Positions 1-12,600 of a DNA stretch of 64,000 nt are shown here, piece by piece. Every line of letters begins with the position of its first letter. Positions within the stretch are counted from its first letter, which is position 1. This DNA comes from Aporrectodea caliginosa (taxonomy: Eukaryota; Annelida; Clitellata; Crassiclitellata; Lumbricidae), in assembly GCA_020284085.1 (NCBI GenBank), contig JACEVL010000147.1, positions 421,001-485,000 on the forward strand, read 5' to 3'. The position numbers were made by a program, and so were the translations under genes. Below the pieces are notes generated by a model. It made no database searches, had not been told where the DNA came from, and worked only from the letters and a program-made list of their open reading frames with translations.

Positions 1-1740
1 CTGTTGATCGCAATTTTTGCATTATGACGTAACGCAGTTATTGTCTTTCTCCAGTAGCTTGTTCTGAGAATAATCGAGGTTTTTAGCCTTGTGCTGTTAG
101 AAATGTCATTTCGTGCGTAAAGTCACTTGAGTTTTGCTTTGCCCGCGATGTGTCGGCCTCGATGGACCTCAAACGGAGCTCGATGCTGTGTCGGAAGCGC
201 CCGTCGCTATGAGTGGCAGTGCAGAGGTGAGTTCTGGAGTCGCGGGTCGAACAACTTCAGAGTTAGGCTGCCGTGCTCTTGTTGGCGATGCGCCCAGCGA
301 TGATAATTAGCTTATTACTATATTCGTTTATTTTTGGCACACAAAAACAGCTGACACACCGCAACTGAGTACAGCTAGTTCAAAACGAATAATAAAGATA
401 GAAATCAAAATATAAAACTAATGTTAACAGGAAGGTTCAGTAGATGGAATTAGTGTTAGTCATAAGCATGTGTTGTCGACGTAGCCCCGCGTCACAGCTC
501 CCTCTGTCCCTTGCCCCGCCTTTGTCGGTCGCAGCTTCCCGATTTGGTCTCCCTTTGGCCTGGCCAACGTCACAGTGGCGGTGGTGTTGTCGTTACGGCG
601 GCATAATGAAGCTGCCGTCAACAACGACGAGACAGAGGTCGAGATTCGTACCACTGACGCTGGACAGAAGTCGCTGGGGGATGCAGACAGTTGCGAGGAT
701 TTTAGTGTTAATCAAATCTCACTCATTCATATGCAATTAGTGACCATTAATTCAATTATAATCAGGCCGTCATTTTCGTTGGTAAAATCATTACGACTAT
801 CTCTGTTTTATTCGAGCGCATATTTAAGCCTAGAGTATCTTTCGCTTTACAAAGCGACTCAGAATAATAACTACAACCACATAACAACAACAACAATAAC
901 AACGACAACGACAACGACAACAACAATAATAATTCGAAGTACTTCCTTGAGTAATTAAAAATTTTCCTCTTTTGTAGACAAAGTAGAAGCCATGATACCA
1001 GCCAGCTTCTCAAATTAGCGATATTGTTTGCAGCAATGGTCATGAAGGTGACAATCGATAACCTGTAAGTACAATCATATTGCTGCTATTCGTCACTTCA
1101 GCTGTAAATATTTGATTTGCAAATTTTATGATGAAACTCAACATATGACTTATTTCCTATTGATAAAAGTGTAGGTCTTATAGTAACTGTTGTTTATACA
1201 AAAAGAATAAAATTGAAATGTGTCATTTGTAATTTCATCGCTGTTAGGTATCTCTTTAAAATAGACCAACACGATAATTGTTACAGGGACTTATTTTCTA
1301 AATGCTACTTATTCAGAAATATAGGCCCATAAAGACTGATCATTATACACTCGGCGTTCAAAAGAATTTCACTGCAAAGCGCAAACACAAACTATAAAGA
1401 GAAAATGTAAGCGAAGAAGTGGCGAAATTTTTATTTTGCACAGATTCTAGTGGCCGCAAAGGGACAAGTTAGCGGAATGCTGTAAGAAGATAAACAGAAC
1501 AGAATCTGGTAGGCCATACTGCACAAACGGTGAGTGAGCTGGTTATCCTATTTTCAGTAGGCCATAATATCCGTGTAGGCAATAATATCCGTGATCAGTA
1601 AGCATTGCTATTTGTACACAACTAATTAAGCATCGCAATTAATACAATAATTGGTTCGAATTGCAGTTCTTTCGTCGTTAGATGTGGCAGAGCATGCTAC
1701 GTTTGATAGCATAGTCCTACCACTTCCCACAACACGACCA
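1..1740. other. No supported gene; one short AAC/ACG microsatellite
   Basis: I see no domain, splice-consistent exon or repeat match here. The overlapping short open frames between about 440 and 1040 look unlike any family I know. The only structured item is a trinucleotide tract (AAC, ACG, AAT) at about 880-932. Confidence 0.6.
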
Positions 1741-1749
1741 CTAATCTCT

Positions 1750-2360
1750 TCTTTAAGTTCTCTGCCCTTCGGCAGGTTCCAACTTCCAATGACGCCACTC
1801 TTCTCTGTGCTGTGCCTTTTCCTTTAATTCGCTGTATCCGTCGGCCATCCATCCCAGCATCATCTGCCTCGGTCTTCCCCTCCCTCTTTTCCCTACCATT
1901 CTTCCTTCTATGATTTCTTTCAGGAGGGAGTCTCCTCTTAATACGTGCCCCACCCAGTTCTTCTGTCTTTCTCTTATTGTTGTTATTAGCGATCGTTTTT
2001 CATCAACCATTTGTAGTACCTCGTCGTTCGTTATATGCTCAGTCCAGCTCACCTTCTCCATCCTTCTCCAGATCCACATCTCAAAAGCTTCTAATTTCTT
2101 AATCTCATCTTTCCTGATGGTCCAGATCTCTGACCCATATAGTGCCACACTCCATACCAGTGTTTTGACCAGTCTTTTCTTTAGGCTTTTATTTAGCCCT
2201 CCTCTCAACAATTCTCCTCTTTTCATGAAAGCATCTTTTCCCAGTGCTATTCTTCGTTTCACGTCACTTTGACACCTTGCATCTGTTGTTATCATGCTTC
2301 CCAAGTAACAAAAGCTCTTGACCTGTTCCACCTCCTCACCGTTGATTTTTATTTTTTATT
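1750..2360 (-). mobile_element. RTE-like non-LTR retrotransposon, C-terminal reverse-transcriptase fragment
   Basis: On the minus strand a frame from about 2345 to 1753 reads FCYLGSMITTDARC, then SDVKRRIALGKDAF, LVKTLVWSVALYGSEIWT, EAFEMWIWRRMEKVSWT and WVGHVLRGDSLLKEIIEGR. This is the usual order of the region after the reverse-transcriptase catalytic core in RTE-like non-LTR elements. The frame ends naturally near the C-terminus (stop at 1753). The 5' part, with endonuclease and RT catalytic motifs, is absent: homology stops near 2345 beside an A/T-rich run. It is a 5'-truncated insertion with an unusually undamaged frame, so it may be fairly young. The exact clade is inferred from memory of such proteins. 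Confidence 0.8.
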
Positions 2361-2514
2361 GTCTAATCTCTAGACAACCTAAAAATGAGTTTGCTCCGTT
2401 CAATTCTGTAATAATTGATGGTAGGCTTACACATTTCTAACCATGTTCGCAGTCAAATGGCCGTTGATTTTGCCTTTAATTACTATCGTGTTAGACAACT
2501 TCGTTTCAAGTGGA

Positions 2515-2880
2515 ATTTGTAATTTTAATCGTAACCGTCAACTCCACATTTCTAAAGCGCTACTCTAAAGCTAAGCGCAGGGCACCAGCTTATTCACGAG
2601 CGCTGCATCGTGTCTTAGATGCAGAGTTGTCACGGGAGGATTCAATTCCCATTGCCACACAGACCAGAAAGAGGAGGGACATGTAGAAGAGTTGCGAAGA
2701 CGGATGCAGTTGAGGACGAGAAACCCAACGAGGATGAAAATCAAATCATCTGCCTTAGAAGGCGTATTATTGGATGGATTAAGTTAGGAATTTCTGAAGA
2801 GGTGGGCTTTAATTTGGAGGCTTGTGGGGGTTGTAAGTACAGGCGATGGAGGCAGATAAATAGCGGGTGAGCGGTGGTAG
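2515..2880 (-). repeat. Dispersed repeat with (CGATTA)n-type 3' tail
   Basis: The left edge (gtaattttaatcgtaaccg, then atttctaaagcgctactct) matches segments near 51440, 24990-25060, 43310 and 43970. Read on the minus strand these all end in a GCGCTTTAGAAAT box followed by ATTACG-type units. The body here is more diverged than the two MMP-intron copies. It is either a SINE or a LINE 3' UTR fragment; no coding capacity is evident. Confidence 0.55.
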
Positions 2881-2984
2881 TGTCGCAAAACTGTCGCTCC
2901 TTGTTGAAAAGAACCTCGCGATGCTTGCTCGCTGGCGGCGCCTGGCGAGTGTTTTGGAAACTTTATTTTACGTCCAACTGAAGG

Positions 2985-3062
2985 ACACCTTTCTTAGCTG
3001 ACCGGTGCTGGTCATATAGGCGTTGCTAAATATGGACAGCGCCGGTCAGCTAAGAAAGGTGT
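2985..3062. repeat. Perfect 21-bp inverted repeat (hairpin)
   Basis: The arms ACACCTTTCTTAGCTGACCGG (2985-3005) and its exact reverse complement (3042-3062) are separated by 36 bases. Just outside, the string ggcgtcgttaaataaacgat occurs at about 3075 and again at about 3405, so the hairpin sits next to a roughly 330-bp direct duplication of its right flank. Confidence 0.75.
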
Positions 3063-3099
3063 TTTTGAGTTATAGGCGTCGTTAAATAAACGATATTAA

Positions 3100-4390
3100 G
3101 TGACCTTGGGCCATTAAGAGCAAGGGAACAGAAGAAGACAAAGAAGAACACAAAGAAGAAAGCAAAGAAGAAGAACAGAATACATCAATAAGAACTCTTT
3201 ATTGTAAATTAAACACAGAACTATCGCAGAGCAAAATGCTGCACACATTGACCATAATGTAAATATTATTATTACTAATATCTTAGGCACATTTAGCATC
3301 TATTTAGTAAAAGGACATAGGCACAAAACTGTTAGAATACGACCATTTATGTATTCTGTATATAATATTATCCTTGTAATGACGCCAGTCATCGTCGATA
3401 TGACGGCGTCGTTAAATAAACGATATTAAGTAAGTACGATATTAAGTAAGTAATAAACAATCGAGTTACTTCATTCGTCGTTGATGTTAAGCGGTCATCT
3501 ACAAGGAAGTTTCTTTTGTCTACACGACGGACTCGTTCGCCTTTGAAGACTCGCTCGTCGCTGGAGCCTTCTTCGCTGGAACGACGTCCACTTTTTCTGG
3601 CACTGCATGCTTAACCGCTCGTTGGCTAGAGTCTCGCCTCGGTGCTGGAGATTCGCTGGCTGGAGCTTTCTTCGAACGACGTCCGCTGGAGCCCACTACG
3701 CTGAAACGTCGTTCGCTGTCTGGAACCTCGCTCGCCGCTGGACCCTTGTTCGTCGACACACCTAGCCGAAGCCACGCTCCTGAACGTTGCACTGACACTG
3801 AAGTTTACGACACGAGAACTTGGTAGGCACTTTTCGCACTTAGCCTTTTGAAGACTTTGGCCACACAGTCAAAGCCGGACTTGCCCCCTATAAATAAATT
3901 GAATAAACGACAAGTTTGTGTCAAAAGGCCAATTGGCGGAGAAACTGAGAATGTATTCACTCATTCATTGGGGGATTTCTACAACAGCTCTTCAAGGGGT
4001 CTGGTCTACTCAGAGGCGCTCCAGACTCCAGCACAGCTAAAAAGAACAGTTTCAAAGCAATTATAGAACGTGTCAGAAACCGTTCTAAGGAATCAAACGC
4101 AGCCCCAGTGGGAGGCCGTTTCCATACCGTTGAGCCGAACACTGAAAACGCGCGATTTTTCACGATAGCTGCGTCGGCAAAAGCATCCCTCTCCCAGCAG
4201 ACATGAGGAAGTGACTGCCCAGAGTAAAATAATAGGAAGAGAATCGGCGGAATTAAGAGCAATTCGATTCAGATTCGAGGTGCAGCGTGACGAATGGATC
4301 GGTTGGAGAAACTGAAGCGAGTAGTGACGGAAAACCGGTGATTGCGAATAGGCAAATTCTTTCCCATTGCAACGTTGATATGAAGAAGCG
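3100..4390. other. No supported gene; low-complexity GC-rich stretch at 3530-3760
   Basis: Between 3530 and 3760 a CGCTGGAGC-like core recurs irregularly (cgctggagc, gctggaac, cgctggac). A minus-strand open frame (3798-3520) runs through it but shows only Ser/Ala/Lys-rich low-complexity sequence. I assign no function. Confidence 0.5.
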
Positions 4391-4395
4391 AATCC

Positions 4396-5290
4396 AAAAG
4401 AAACTGGTGACGATACCAACGGTTTTTTTTGTCTAGGCCAAACGCAAAGAAATGGTGAAGACACCAACGGGTGTTTTTGTCTAGGCCAAACGGACAGAAC
4501 TGGTGACGACACCAACGGGTGTTTTTGTCTAGGCCAAACGGACAGAACTGGTGACGATATCAACGGGTGTTTTTGTCTAGGCCAAACGGACAGAACTGGT
4601 GACGATATCAACGGGTGTTTTTGTCTAGGCCAAACTGACAGAACTGGTGACGATATCAACGGGTGTTTTTGTCTAGGCCAAACTGACAGAACTGGTGACG
4701 ATATCAACGGGTGTTTTTGTCTAGGCCAAACGGACAGAACTGGTGACGATACCAACGGGTGTTTTTGTCTAGGCCAAACTGACAGAACTGGTGACGATAC
4801 CAACGGGTGTTTTTGTCTAGGCCAAACAGACAGAACTATCAACGGGTGTTTTTGTCTAGGCCAAACAGACAGAACTGGTGACGATACCAACGGGTGTTTT
4901 TGTCTAGGCCAAACGGAAAGAAATGGTGACGATATCAACGGGTGTTTTTGTCAAGGCCAAACGGAAAGAAATGGCGAAGACACTAACGGGTGTTTTTGTC
5001 TAGGCCAGAAAGAAATGGTGAAGACAACACCAACGGGTGTTTTTGTCTAGGCCAAATGGAAAGAAATGGTGGCGATATCAACGGGTGTTTTTATCTAAGA
5101 CATAGAGACAGAAATGGCGACGATACCAGCGGGTGTCTTTATCTAGGCCAAACACACAGAAATGGTGACGATACCAGCGGGTGCATTTATCTAGGCCAAA
5201 CAGACAGAAATGGTGAAGACACCAACGGGTGTTTTTGTCTAGCCCAAACCTACAGAAATGGTGAAGATACCAACGGTTGTGTTTTATCGA
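4396..5290. repeat. Satellite block A1 (48-bp unit)
   Basis: Tandem copies of a 48-bp unit that can be read as gacgatatcaacgggtgttt, then ttgtctaggccaaac, then tgacagaactggt. The first units are diverged (position 4399 on), the middle ones nearly identical, and those from about 4990 drift (agaaatggtgaagacacc, ggtgcatttatctagg). The unit is a multiple of three, so long open frames exist on both strands without implying a gene. Confidence 0.93.
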
Positions 5291-6125
5291 GGACAAATCG
5301 AAATAAATGGTTCAACTGAACTGACGAAGGAGTGAATCGAATCGAAGGAACGTTCGTATATCGGTGACAAATCGAAATAAATGGTTCAACTGAACTGACG
5401 AAGGAAGTTCGTATATGAAAGCGTTCAACTGAACTGACGAAGAAGTGAATCGAATCTAAAGAACGTTCGTAAATCGGTGAGTGCGGTAATTGAACAGACG
5501 AAGAAGTGAATCGAATTGAAGGAACGTTGGTATATCGGTGAGTGCGGTAACTGAACTGACGAAGAGGTGAATCGAATTGAAGGAACGTTCGTATATCGGT
5601 GAGTGCGGTAACTGAACTGACGAAGAAGTGAATCGAATCGAAGGAACGTTCGTATATCGGTGAGTGCGGTAACTGAACTGACGAAGAAGTGAATCGAATC
5701 GAAGGAACGTTCGTATATCGGTGACTGCGGTAACTGAACTGACGAAGATGTGAATCGAATTGAAGGAACGTTCGTATATCGGTGAGTGCGGTAACTGAAC
5801 TGACGAAGAAGTGAATCGAATCGAAGGAACGTTCGTATATCGGTGAGTGCGGTAACTGAACTGACGAAGAAGTGAATCGAATCGAAGGAACGTTCGTATA
5901 TCGGTGAGTGCGGTAACTGAACTGACGAAGAAGTGAATCGAATTGAAGGAACGTTCGTATATCGGTGACTGCGGTAACTGAACTGACGAAGAAGTGAATC
6001 GAATTGAAGGAACGATTGTAAATCGGTGACTGCGGTAACTGAACTGACGAAGAAGTGAATCGAATCGAAGGAACGTTCGTATATCGGTGACTGCGGTAAC
6101 TGAACTGACGAAGAAGTGAATCGAA
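5291..6125. repeat. Satellite block B1 (61-bp unit)
   Basis: Tandem 61-bp units: gaatcgaatcgaaggaacgt, tcgtatatcggtgagtgcgg, taactgaactgacgaagaagt. Positions 5581, 5642 and so on show the 61-base step directly. Units differ at a few places (gagtgc or gactgc, ttcgtatat or attgtaaat). No minus-strand frame of the unit has a stop, so frames run through unbroken. Confidence 0.93.
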
Positions 6126-8232
6126 ATGGTGACGATACCAACGGGTGATTTTATCGAGGCCAAACAGACAGAACTCGTGACGATATAAACTGGTGTTTTT
6201 GTCTTGGCCAAACTTACAGAACTGGTGACGATAAGAACGGATGTTTTTGTCTTGGCCAAACTGACAGAACTGGTGACGATAAGAACGGGTGTTTTTGTCT
6301 TGGCCAAACTGACAGAACTGGTGACGATTTCAACGGGTGTTTTTGTCTTGGCCAAACTGACAGAACTGGTGACGATATCAACGGGTGTTTTTGTCTAGGC
6401 CAAACTGACAGAACTGGTGACGATATGAACGGGTGTTTTTGTCTAGGCCAAACTGACAGAACTGGTGACGATACCAACGGGTGATTTTGTGTAGGCCAAA
6501 CTGACAGAACTGGTGACGATATCAACGGGTGTTTTTGTCTAGGCCAAACTGACAGAACTGGTGACGATATGAACGGGTGTTTTTGTCTAGGCCAAACTGA
6601 CAGAACTGGTGACGATATCAACGGGTGTTTTTGTCTAGGCCAAACTGACAGAACTGGTGACGATTTCAACGGGTGTTTTTGTCTAGGCCAAACTGACAGA
6701 ACTGGTGACGATATCAACGGGTGTTTTTGTCTAGGCCAAACTGACAGAACTGGTGACGATATCAACGGGTGTTTTTGTCTAGGCCAAACTGACAGAACTG
6801 GTGACGATATCAACGGGTGTTTTTGTCTAGGCCAAACTGACAGAACTGGTGACGATATCAACGGGTGTTTTTGTCTAGGCCAAACAGACAGAACTGGTGA
6901 CGATATGAACGGGTGTTTTTGTCTAGGCCAAACTGACAGAACTGGTGACGATATCAACGGGTGTTTTTGTCTAGGCCAAACAGACAGAACTGGTGACGAT
7001 ATCAACGGGTGTTTTTGTCTAGGCCAAACTGACAGAACTGGTGACGATTTCAACGGGTGTTTTTGTCTAGGCCAAACAGACAGAACTGGTGACGATATCA
7101 ACGGGTGTTTTTGTCTAGGCCAAACAGACAGAAATAGTGACGATACCAACGGGTGTTTTTGTCTATGGCCAAACAGACAGAACTGGTGACGATATCAACG
7201 GGTGTTTTTGTCTAGGCCAAACTGACAGAACTGGTGACGATATCAACGGGTGTTTTTGTCTAGGCCAAACTGACAGAACTGGTGACGATATCAACGGGTG
7301 TTTTTGTCTAGGCCAAACGAAGAACAGAAATGGTGACGATATCAACGGGTGTTTTTGTCTAGGCCAAACAGTGACAGAAATGGCAGACTGGTGACGATAT
7401 CAACGGGTGTTTTTGTCTAGGCCAAACTGACAGAACTGGTGACGATACCAACGGGTGTTTTTGTCTAGGCCAAACTGACAGAACTGGTGACGATATCAAC
7501 GGGTGTTTTTGTCTAGGCCAAACAGACAGAACTGGTGACGATATCAACGGGTGTTTTTGTCTAGGCCAAACAGACAGAAATGGTGACGATATCAACGGGT
7601 GTTTTTGTCTAGGCCAAACTGACAGAACTGGTGTGACGATATCAACGGGTGTTTTTGTCTAGGCCAAACAGACAGAAATGGTGGTCAACGAACTGGTGAC
7701 GGGTGTTTTTGTCTAGGCCAAACGACAGAAATGGTGACGATATCAACGGGTGTTTTTGTCTAGGCCAAACTGACAGAACTGGTTAACGATATCAACGGAA
7801 CGGGTGTTTTTGTCTAGGCCAAACGATTTTGACAGAACTGGTGACGATCCAACGGGTGTTTTTGACTAGGACAAATCGTTAACAACTGGTGACGAACTCA
7901 ACGTGTTTTTGTCTAGGCCAAACAGACAGAACTGGTGACGAATCAACGGGTGTTTTTGTCTAGGCCAAACTGACAGAACTGGTGACGATATCAACGGGTG
8001 TTTTTGTTAGGCCAAACTGACAGAACTGGTGACGATAGAACGGGTGTTTTTGTCTAGGCCAAACAGACAGAATGGTGACGATATCAACGGGTGTTTTTGT
8101 CTAGGCCAAACTGACAGAACTGGTGACGATATCAACGGGTGTTTTTGTCTAGGAGACAGAACTGGTGATTAATCAACGGGTGTTTTTGTCTAGGCCAAAA
8201 TGACAGAACTGGTGACGATACCAACGGGTGTT
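6126..8232. repeat. Satellite block A2 (48-bp unit), homogeneous then degenerate
   Basis: About 44 units of the 48-bp repeat. From 6190 to about 7300 they are nearly identical, differing mainly at ATATCAAC/ATATGAAC/ATTTCAAC and CTGACAG/CAGACAG. From about 7370 to 8230 small insertions and deletions break the period (for example around 7680-7710 and 7850-7900). The block opens with the variant gtgattttatcgaggcc at 6145. Confidence 0.93.
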
Positions 8233-8330
8233 TTTGTGAACAGGCTATACGCGGTATCGGTATCGGCAATTTAAAAATCGGCTACACGCGGTGTCGGCAT
8301 AATCGGCAAAAAGCAGAAATGGTGAATACC
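8233..8330. other. Non-satellite patch with its own short repeat
   Basis: Inside the 48-bp array lies unrelated sequence containing two diverged copies of a short motif (tatacgcggtatcggtatcgg and tacacgcggtgtcggcataat). It separates the degenerate end of block A2 from a copy of the A1-to-B1 boundary sequence. Confidence 0.6.
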
Positions 8331-8980
8331 AGCGAATGCAATCTAGGCCAAACAGACAGAAATGGTGAAGACACCAACGGGTGTTTTTGTCTAGCCCAAA
8401 CCTACAGAAATGGTGAAGATACCAACGGTTGTGTTTCATCGAGGACAAATCGAAATAAATGGTTCAACTGAACTGACGAAGAAGTGAATCGAATCGAAGG
8501 AACGTTCGTATATCGGTGAAAGCGTTCAACTGAACTGACGAAGAAGTGAATCGAATCTAAAGAACGTTCGTAAATCGGTGAGTGCGGTAACTGAACAGAC
8601 GAAGAAGTGAATCGAATTGAAGGAACGTTGGTTTATCGGTGAGTGCGGTAACTGAACTGACGAAGATGTGAATCGAATCGAAGGAACGTTCGTATATCGG
8701 TGAGTGCGGTAACTGAACTGACGAAGAAGTGAATCGAATTGAAGGAACGTTGGTATATCGGTGAGTGCGGTAACTGAACTGACGAAAAAGTGAATCGAAT
8801 CGAAGGAACGTTCGTATATCGGTGACTGCGGTAACTGAACTGACGAAGAAGTGAATCGAATTGAAGGAACGATTGTAAATCGGTGACTGCGGTAACTGAA
8901 CTGACGAAGAAGTGAATCGAATCGAAGGAACGTTCGTATATCGGTGACTGCGGTAACTGAACTGACGAAGAAGTGAATCG
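8331..8980. repeat. Satellite block B2 with its A-to-B boundary
   Basis: 8349-8440 repeats the A1 terminal units almost exactly, including agcccaaacctacagaaatg. 8441-8980 is a 61-bp array like B1, ending with the same junction (gaatcgaaatggtgacgata). It is a shortened copy of 5208-6125 shifted by about 3.14 kb. Confidence 0.9.
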
Positions 8981-10218
8981 AAATGGTGACGATACCAACG
9001 GGTGATTTTATCGAGGCCAAACAGACAGAACTCGTGACGATATAAACTGGAGTGTGTTTTTGTCTTGGCCAAACTTACAGAACTGGTGACGATAAGAACG
9101 GATGTTTTTGTCTTGGCCAAACTGACAGAACTGGTGACGATAAGAACGGGTGTTTTTGTCTTGGCCAAACTGACAGAACTGGTGACGATTTCAACGGGTG
9201 TTTTTGTCTAGGCCAAACTGACAGAACTGGTGACGATATCAACGGGTGTTTTTGTCTAGGCCAAACTGACAGAACTGGTGACGATATCAACGGGTGTTTT
9301 TGTCTAGGCCAAACTGACAGAACTGGTGACGATATCAACGGGTGTTTTTGTCTAGGCCAAACTGACAGAACTGGTGACGATATCAACGGGTGTTTTTGTC
9401 TAGGCCAAACTGACAGAACTGGTGACGATATGAACGGGTGTTTTTGTCTAGGCCAAACTGACAGAACTGGTGACGATATCAACGGGTGTTTTTGTCTAGG
9501 CCAAACTGACAGAACTGGTGACGATATCAACGGGTGTTTTTGTCTAGGCCAAACTGACAGAACTGGTGACGATATCAACGGGTGTTTTTGTCTAGGCCAA
9601 ACTGACAGAACTGGTGACGATATCAACGGGTGTTTTTGTCTAGGCCAAACTGACAGAACTGGTGACGATATCAACGGGTGTTTTTGTCTAGGCCAAACTG
9701 ACAGAACTGGTGACGATATCAACGGGTGTTTTTGTCTAGGCCAAACTGACAGAACTGGTGACGATATCAACGGGTGTTTTTGTCTAGGCCAAACTGACAG
9801 AACTGGTGACGATATCAACGGGTGTTTTTGTCTAGGCCAAACTGACAGAACTGGTGACGATATCAACGGGTGTTTTTGTCTAGGCCAAACTGACAGAACT
9901 GGTGACGATATCAACGGGTGTTTTTGTCTAGGCCAAACAGACAGAACTGGTGACGATATCAACGGGTGTTTTTGTCTAGGCCAAACAGACAGAACTGGTG
10001 ACGATACCAACGGGTGTTTTTGTCTAGGCCAAACTGACAGAACTGGTGACGATATCAACGGGTGTTTTTGTCTAGGCCAAACAGACAGAAATGGTGACGA
10101 TACCAACGGGTGACGATTTCATTTAGTGTTTTTGTCTAGGCCAAATGGAAAGAAATGGTGACGCCAACGGGTGTTTTTATCTAGGACAAACGGACAGAAA
10201 TGGTGACTGAACCAACGG
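8981..10218. repeat. Satellite block A3 (48-bp unit, highly homogeneous)
   Basis: The block starts with the same variant units as A2 (gtgattttatcgaggcc, then ctcgtgacgatataaactgg). About 20 almost identical 48-bp units follow. Units from 10100 on are irregular. Confidence 0.93.
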
Positions 10219-11436
10219 GTGTTTGAATCGAATCGAAGGAACTATCGAATATCGGTGAGTGCGGTAACTGAACTGACGAAGAAGTGAATCGAATCCAAAA
10301 GAAGAAATCGAATATCGGTGAGTGCGGTAACTGAACTGACGAAGAAGTGAATCGAATCGAAGGTTTGATCGTATATCGGTGAGTGCGGTAACTGAACTGA
10401 CGAAGAAGTGAATCGAATCGAAGGAATGATCGTATATCGGTGGGTGCGGTAACTGAACTGACGAAGAAGTGAATCGAATCGAAGGAACGTTCGTATATCG
10501 GTGAGTGCGGTAACTGAACTGACGAAGAAGTGAATCGAATCGAAGGAACTATCGAATATCGGTGACTGCGGTAACTGAACTGACGAAGAAGTGAACCGAA
10601 TCGAAGGAACTATCGAATATCGGTGACTGCGGTAACTGAACTGACGAAGAAGTGAACGTTCGTATACTGCGGTAACTGAACGAATCGAAGGAACTATCGT
10701 ATATCGGTGGGTGCGGTAACTGAACTGACGAAGAAGTGAATCGAATCGAAGGAATGATCGTATATCGGTGGGTGCGGTAACTGAACTGACGAAGAAGTGA
10801 ATCGAATCGAAGGAATGATCGTATATCGGTGGGTGCGGTAACTGAACTGACGAAGAAGTGAATCGAATCGAAGGAATGATCGTATATCGGTGAGTGCGGT
10901 AACTGAACTGACGAAGAAGTGAATCGAATCGAAGGAACTATCGTATATCGGTGAGTGCGGTAACTGAACTGACGAAGAAGTGAATCGAATCGAAGGAATG
11001 ATCGTATATCGGTGAGTGCGGTAACTGAACTGACGAAGAAGTGAATCGAATCGAAGGAATGATCGTATATCGGTGACTGCGGTCACTGAACTGAAGAACA
11101 AGTGAACCGAATCCAAGGAATGATCGTATATCGGTGGGTGCGGTAACTGAACTGACGAAGAAGTGAACCGAATCGAAGGAACTATCGAATATCGGGGACT
11201 GCGGTAACTGAACTGACGAAGAAGTGAACCGAATCGAAGGAACTATCGAATATCGGTGAGTGCGGTAACTGAGCTGACTAAGAATTGAATCGAATCGAAG
11301 GAATGATCGTATATCGGTGACTGCGGTAACTGAACTGACGAAGAATTGAATCGAATCGAAGGAATGATCGTATATATCCGAGACTGCGGTAAATGAACTG
11401 ACGAAGAAGTGAATTGAATCGAAGGAACATTCGTAT
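10219..11436. repeat. Satellite block B3 (61-bp unit, GATCGTATAT variant)
   Basis: About 20 units of the 61-bp repeat. Most carry aatgatcgtatatcgg in place of aacgttcgtatatcgg, and some carry aactatcgaatatcgg, so this block has its own variant set. Irregular units lie at 10640-10690. Confidence 0.92.
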
Positions 11437-12010
11437 TTATCTAGTCCAAATAAACAGAAATGGTGACGATGCAAACGGGAGTTTTCATCTAGGCCTAGGC
11501 GAAATAAACAGAAATGGTGACGATGCAAACGGGTGTTTTTATCTAGGCCAAATAAACAGAAATGGTGACGATGCAAACGGGTGTTTTCATCTAGGCCAAA
11601 TAAACAGAAATGGTGACGAAGTAAACGGGTGTTTTCATCTGGGCCAAACAGACAGAAATGGTGACGATGCAAACGGGTGTTTTTATCAAGGCCAAATAAA
11701 CAGAAATGGTGACGATGCAAATGGTTGTTTTTATCTAGGCCAAATAAACAGAAATGGTGACGATGCAAACGGGTGTTTTTAACTAGGCGAAATAAAAAAG
11801 AAATGGTGACGATGCAAATGGGTGTTTTTATCTAGGCCAAACTGACAGAAATGGTGACGATGCAAATGGGTGTTTTTATCTAGGCCAAATAAACATAAAT
11901 GGTGACGATGCAAACGGGTGTTTTTATCTAGGCCAAATAAACAGAAATGGTGACGATGCAAACGGGTGTTTTTCTCTAGGCCAAATAAACATAAATGTTC
12001 ACGATACAAC
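11437..12010. repeat. Satellite block A4 (48-bp unit, GATGCAAAC variant)
   Basis: Units read gacgatgcaaacgggtgttt, then ttatctaggccaaataaacagaaatggt. The variant (atgcaaac, ataaacag) is distinct from A1-A3 and shared with A5 and A6. Confidence 0.92.
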
Positions 12011-12600
12011 GTTAGTATATCGGTGAGTGCGGTAACTGAGCTGACGAAGAAGTTAATCGAATCTAAGAAACTATCGAATATCGGTGAGTGCGGTAACTGA
12101 ACTGACGAAGAAGTGAATCGAATCGAAGGAATGATCGTATATCGGTGAGTGAACGGGTGAAGGAACGTTCGTATCGGTGATTGCAGTAACTGAACTGACG
12201 AAGAAGTGAATCGAATCGAAGGAACTATCGAAAATCGGTGAGTACGGTAACTGAACTGACGAAGAATTGAATCGACTCGAAGGAATGATCGTATATCGGT
12301 GACTGCGGTAACTGAACTGACGAAGAAGTGAACCGAATCGAAGGAATGATCGTATATCGGTGAGTGCGGTAACTGAACTGACGAAGAATTGAATCGTATC
12401 GAAGGAATGATCGTATATCGGTGACTGCGGTAACTGAACTGACGAAGAAGTGAATCGAATCGATGGAATGATCGTATATCGGTGACTGCGGTCACTGAAC
12501 TGACGAAGAATTGAATCGAATCGAAGGAATGATCGTTTATATCCGAGACTGCGGTATATGAACTGACGAAGAAGTGAATTGAATCGAAGGAACATTCATA
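12011..12600. repeat. Satellite block B4 (61-bp unit)
   Basis: 61-bp units, partly irregular at 12140-12180. The block begins with acgttagtatatcggtgagt, the same A-to-B junction seen at about 12830, and ends with gaaggaacattcatatttat, the same B-to-A junction as 11419 and 13380. Confidence 0.9.

Noticed and set aside
444..1043. Three overlapping short frames near the left end
   Set aside because: Mutually overlapping, no domain, no splice-consistent structure.
3520..3798. 92-residue minus-strand frame rich in Ser, Ala and Lys
   Set aside because: Low-complexity sequence without homology I recognise, start context or neighbours.
6214..7149. Long repetitive open frames (about 200-350 residues) on both strands across the 48-bp satellite, e.g. 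DDINGCFCLGQTDRTG repeats
   Set aside because: A 48-bp unit without stops automatically gives long frames in several phases on both strands. There are no splice sites, domains or independent coding signals.
9052..10113. Possible CRISPR-like array
   Set aside because: Units are contiguous with no unique spacers, and the context is an animal genome. It is a satellite.
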